Origin: Bacteroidota bacterium
GTDB taxonomy: Bacteria > Bacteroidota > Bacteroidia > Chitinophagales > Chitinophagaceae
DNA length: 8,895 nt
Direction of reading: 5' to 3'
Assembly: GCA_023386395.1 (NCBI GenBank)
Contig: JAEWJV010000181.1
Span: forward strand, 1-8,895
Positions 6,185 to 8,895 of this stretch are shown piece by piece. Numbering within the stretch: the first letter of the stretch is position 1; the number at the start of each line of letters is the position of its first letter. The position numbers and the translations under genes are program-made. The notes under the pieces were generated by a model. It was not told the origin of the DNA. It did not search any database and saw only the letters and a program-made list of their open reading frames with translations.

Positions 6185-7663
6185 GTGCAAAAAAAAGTTT
6201 TTATAATAGGCTCTGGCATTGCAGGTATGGCCTGCGCCATACGGCTTGCAGCATGTGGTTATGAAGTAAACATATTTGAAAAGAATAACTATCCAGGTGG
6301 AAAAATATACTTAATTCAGCAGGAAGGCTATTATTTTGATGCCGGCCCAAGTTTATTTGTTCAGCCTGGAAACATAGAAGAGTTGTTTAAGCTTTGTAAT
6401 GAAGATATGCATGAATATCTTCATTACACGTCTTTGGAAATTAGCTGCAAATATTTTTATGAAGATGGCGTGGTAATAAATGCATATACGGATTATAATA
6501 AGTTTGCCAATGAAGTTGAAGCAAAAACCGGCGAGCCGGCGCAGTATATAATAGGTTATCTTAATGAATCAAAAAAGATATATAAGAATATTGGCGAAAT
6601 ATTTCTGAACAACTCATTACATCAGAAATCAATATGGCTTAATACGAACGTGTTAAAGGCCTGGCTTCAAACAAAACCTTCATATATATTTTCAACATTG
6701 AACGATGCCAATAAAAAAAAGTTCAGCCACCCGTATGTTGTACAATTATTCAATCGCTTTGCAACCTATAATGGCAGCAGTCCATATAAAGCTCCGGCAA
6801 TGCTGCAGCTTATCCCGCATGTAGAATTTAATGAAGGTGTTTTTTATCCAAAGGGCGGAATGATAGCTGTAAGCAATGCTTTGTATAAGCTTGCCTGTAA
6901 AATGAATGTGCAGTTTCATTTTAATTCGCCGGTTGAAAAAATCATAACAAAAAATAATAAGGCAACAGGCTTATTTGTAAACGGGCAGGCATTGTATGCA
7001 GATGTTATTGTGAGTAATGCTGATATTTATTTTACTTACAAATTATTGCTGAATGATGTAGCTAAAGCAATGGAAGTTTTAAAACAGGAGAGAAGCAGCA
7101 GTGCTATTGTTTTTTATTGGGGTATTAAAAAAGAATTTCCGCAGCTTGAGTTGCACAATGTTTTTTTCAGTGAGGATTATGAAGCAGAATTTAATAGCAT
7201 TTTCAAATCAAAAACAGTTTATGCTGATCCAACCATTTATGTGAACATTACGGCTAAATGTGAGCCGGGTATGCATGCACCTGCCGGGAAAGAAAACTGG
7301 TTTGTAATGATAAATACGGCAAGCGGTGCAGATATTAATGATGCTGCCATTCAATCATACAAAAAAAATATTATTGCCAAACTTAACCGCGTGCTGCAAA
7401 CAGATATTGAACCATTAATTGAAACAGAAGCTGTATTACACCCGCAAAAAATTGAAAAAGAAACCGCAAGTTTTGCTGGCGCTATTTATGGTTCAGCCTC
7501 AAACAGCAGAATGGCAGCTTTTAACAGGCATCCTAATTTTTCTAAAAGCATTCACGGCCTTTATTTTACAGGTGGAAGTGTTCATCCCGGCGGTGGCATT
7601 CCACTTTGTTTAAAGAGTGCTGCCATAACTTCAAACTTAATTATTAAAAACAGCGGCCAATAA
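6185..7663 (+). CDS. crtD: CrtD-type FAD-dependent carotenoid 3,4-desaturase
   Basis: This is a phytoene-desaturase-superfamily flavoprotein. From the GTG start it is 492 residues, with an N-terminal FAD-binding fold (I-I-G9-S-G11-I-A-G14-M and the acidic end of beta-2 in F-E32-K), then P-G-G-K. The C-terminal FAD motif is G-L-Y-F-T-G-G-S-V-H-P-G-G-G-I-P near residues 458-473. The block F-D-A-G-P-S-L-F and the segments F-N-R-F-A-T-Y-N-G and F-Y-W-G-I-K-K-E-F-P fit the Bacteroidota CrtD group, which introduces the 3',4' double bond into 1'-hydroxylated carotenoids. The CrtI group instead has F-D-M-G-P-S-W-Y-W-M. The adjacent hydratase gene cruF supports CrtD, since it would make the substrate. 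The subgroup is recalled family knowledge. I chose GTG 6185 because it puts the dinucleotide motif at the usual distance (M-Q-K-K-V-F-I-I-G). TTG 6170 would add five residues and overlap idi by 8 bp. cruF follows after 10 bp. Confidence 0.88.
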   Translation: MQKKVFIIGSGIAGMACAIRLAACGYEVNIFEKNNYPGGKIYLIQQEGYYFDAGPSLFVQPGNIEELFKLCNEDMHEYLHYTSLEISCKYFYEDGVVINAYTDYNKFANEVEAKTGEPAQYIIGYLNESKKIYKNIGEIFLNNSLHQKSIWLNTNVLKAWLQTKPSYIFSTLNDANKKKFSHPYVVQLFNRFATYNGSSPYKAPAMLQLIPHVEFNEGVFYPKGGMIAVSNALYKLACKMNVQFHFNSPVEKIITKNNKATGLFVNGQALYADVIVSNADIYFTYKLLLNDVAKAMEVLKQERSSSAIVFYWGIKKEFPQLELHNVFFSEDYEAEFNSIFKSKTVYADPTIYVNITAKCEPGMHAPAGKENWFVMINTASGADINDAAIQSYKKNIIAKLNRVLQTDIEPLIETEAVLHPQKIEKETASFAGAIYGSASNSRMAAFNRHPNFSKSIHGLYFTGGSVHPGGGIPLCLKSAAITSNLIIKNSGQ

Positions 7664-7673
7664 ATTAAACGGC

Positions 7674-8363
7674 ATGATCTCAAAATCAAATCTTAATAAA
7701 GCTGCATTATTCATCGCCTTATTGTTTCATATATGCGGGTTAATTGGCATTTTACTTACGCCTTATAAAGAGTGGTTTATAAATAGCACACCTATTCATC
7801 TTTTATTAATGACTGTTTTGCTTATTGCAACGCATCTCAAAAAGAAAAAACATTTTTTTTTATTTTTCTTGATCACCTGCACGGCTGGTTTTTTAATAGA
7901 AGCGGCTGGCGTAAACACGGCTGCAGTTTTTGGAAAATATATGTATGGTGAAACGTTGGGTCCGCAATTATTTAATGTGCCGCTTATAATTGGAATCAAC
8001 TGGTTTATTATTATTTATTGTGCCGGCATGTTTACACAGGCTTATGAAAACTATATGTTGCGAAGGTTAAGCAAAGGCGGCTTTTCAATAAGCAAACAAC
8101 TGCAGGCGGTTTCTTTTATTATTGATGCTGTTTTTCTTACCGTAATGTTCGACTGGGTTATGGAACCTGTTGCTGTAAAACTTGGTTATTGGCAATGGCA
8201 AAATAGCCATATCCCGCTCTTCAATTATGTAAGCTGGATAATTATAAGCGCATTATTGCTTGCCCTTTTCAGGAAGTTGAATGCCGGAAGCCGCAATATA
8301 TTCGCCGTACATTTGTTTATAATACAGTTGTTGTTTTTTTTAGTGCTTCGAACATTTTTATGA
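7674..8363 (+). CDS. cruF: Carotenoid 1,2-hydratase, CruF/DUF422 family membrane protein
   Basis: This integral membrane enzyme adds water across the terminal 1,2 double bond of an acyclic (psi) carotenoid end, giving a tertiary 1-hydroxy group. Its 229 residues contain about seven hydrophobic helices (near 10-29, 41-52, 60-74, 103-121, 145-160, 186-199 and 208-227). Family motifs are present: E76-A-A-G-V-N-T with F86-G-K-Y-M-Y-G-E-T-L-G-P, G107-I-N-W, the D160-W-V-M-E-P-V-A block, Y172-W-Q-W, and P181-L-F-N-Y-V-S-W. The acidic residues E76, D160 and E164 are candidates for catalysis. It sits between crtD and crtZ, 10 bp after the first and overlapping the second by 4 bp (ATGA), so the operon is probably translationally coupled. 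With CrtD it would build a 1'-hydroxy-3',4'-didehydro end group. The family call is strong. The exact substrate (gamma-carotene, lycopene or a hydroxylated form) is inferred from the neighbours. Confidence 0.88.
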   Translation: MISKSNLNKAALFIALLFHICGLIGILLTPYKEWFINSTPIHLLLMTVLLIATHLKKKKHFFLFFLITCTAGFLIEAAGVNTAAVFGKYMYGETLGPQLFNVPLIIGINWFIIIYCAGMFTQAYENYMLRRLSKGGFSISKQLQAVSFIIDAVFLTVMFDWVMEPVAVKLGYWQWQNSHIPLFNYVSWIIISALLLALFRKLNAGSRNIFAVHLFIIQLLFFLVLRTFL

Positions 8364-8848
8364 GCCTTCTTATCTACATATTATTCGGCGTAACGGCTTT
8401 TATCTTTATGGAAGGCGTTGCCTGGTTAGCCCATAAATATATTATGCATGGATTTTTGTGGAGCCTGCACAAAGATCATCATTTACCCCACAACGGATTT
8501 TTTGAAAAGAATGATCTCTTTTTTTTAATTTTTGCTATTCCGGGCTGGCTATGCATACAGTTTGGATGGAGTAGTGAAGCATGGTGGGTTGTAAGTATTG
8601 GCTGCGGCATAACATTATATGGCATTGCTTACTTTATTGTGCACGAAATTATTATACACCGGCGGTTTAAGCTTTTTGAGAAAAGCAATAACCGTTACAT
8701 AAACGCAATCCGGTGGGCGCATAAAATGCATCATCGCCATTTAAAAAAGGAAAATGGTGAGAGCTTTGGAATGTTGTTCGTGTCCAAAAAATATTGGCAG
8801 AAAATAAAACGGGATGAGCAGGTTCAAAGAAATAACTCTCCCGTATAG
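8360..8848 (+). CDS. crtZ: Beta-carotene 3-hydroxylase, CrtZ (fatty-acid hydroxylase superfamily)
   Basis: This membrane non-heme di-iron oxygenase hydroxylates carbon 3 of beta-ionone rings. The 162-residue protein has all four histidine clusters of the family: H25-K-Y-I-M-H30, H37-K-D-H40-H41, H95-E-I-I-I-H100, and H121-K-M-H124-H125. Hydrophobic helices lie near 3-22, 53-68 and 75-97. The length matches bacterial CrtZ and it appears complete. The start at ATG 8360 overlaps the cruF stop in an ATGA junction. The other genes act on the acyclic end of the molecule, so CrtZ implies that the pigment has at least one beta ring. A lycopene cyclase must therefore be encoded elsewhere, since none is in the window. 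No strong terminator is visible in the 47 bp after the TAG stop, so the operon may continue past the window. Confidence 0.95.
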   Translation: MSLLIYILFGVTAFIFMEGVAWLAHKYIMHGFLWSLHKDHHLPHNGFFEKNDLFFLIFAIPGWLCIQFGWSSEAWWVVSIGCGITLYGIAYFIVHEIIIHRRFKLFEKSNNRYINAIRWAHKMHHRHLKKENGESFGMLFVSKKYWQKIKRDEQVQRNNSPV

Positions 8849-8895
8849 ATAATAAATTATTGCTGCAAAAAATCAACAATGCCCAAGCGCCCAGT

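Noticed and set aside
6185..7663. Labelling the desaturase as crtI
   Set aside because: Motifs around residue 50 and the hydratase neighbour fit CrtD better; CrtI proteins of this phylum carry a different block there.
7840..7868. A-rich then T-rich tract able to fold as a long A-T hairpin
   Set aside because: It encodes a lysine-rich cytoplasmic loop followed by a phenylalanine-rich helix in CruF. The codon content explains it, and a terminator inside this operon gene is unlikely.
8667..8879. Antisense ORF of 70 codons across the end of crtZ
   Set aside because: It is opposite the conserved last histidine cluster of CrtZ and shows no protein-family features.

Overview
The window reads as a piece of a Bacteroidota chromosome, most likely Chitinophagaceae or a close relative. 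The evidence is a secreted protein with a type IX secretion (T9SS) type B C-terminal sorting domain, a ComEC without the usual metal-binding C-terminal motif, AT-rich DNA, A-rich leaders in place of clear Shine-Dalgarno sites, and a carotenoid set typical of this phylum. The family-level placement is inference. All six supported genes lie on the + strand, and I saw no tRNA, rRNA, CRISPR array, insertion sequence or phage gene.

Left part (1-3404): a ComEC/Rec2 DNA-uptake channel gene is followed after 18 bp by purH, the bifunctional enzyme for the last two steps of IMP synthesis. ComEC lacks its N-terminal part. Its reading frame continues upstream of the first usable start (GTG 84) as plausible ComEC sequence, back to an in-frame TAA at 24-26, and what precedes that TAA in the same frame also looks like ComEC. 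The gene may therefore be broken by a nonsense codon at the window edge.

Middle (3405-5606): an AT-rich 168-bp spacer with two weak AT hairpins leads to a 677-residue exported protein. It has a signal peptide, a cysteine-containing N-terminal domain, two tandem Ig-like repeats of about 111 residues with four conserved cysteines each, two PKD-like regions and the T9SS type B domain.

Right part (5650-8848): a compact four-gene carotenoid operon, with gaps of 7 and 10 bp and a 4-bp overlap: idi (IPP isomerase), a CrtD-type carotenoid 3,4-desaturase, cruF (carotenoid 1,2-hydratase, DUF422 family) and crtZ (beta-ring 3-hydroxylase). Acting on gamma-carotene, the three late enzymes would give a 3-hydroxy beta ring at one end and a 1'-hydroxy-3',4'-didehydro end at the other, which is saproxanthin or a precursor of myxol or flexixanthin. 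Phytoene synthase, phytoene desaturase (CrtI), lycopene cyclase and any ketolase or 2'-hydroxylase are not in the window.

The last 47 bp (8849-8895) hold no recognisable gene or strong terminator. I found no clearly novel system. The best leads are the possible ComEC disruption, a possible dead metallo-beta-lactamase-like tail on ComEC, the implied carotenoid product and the repeat architecture of the surface protein.
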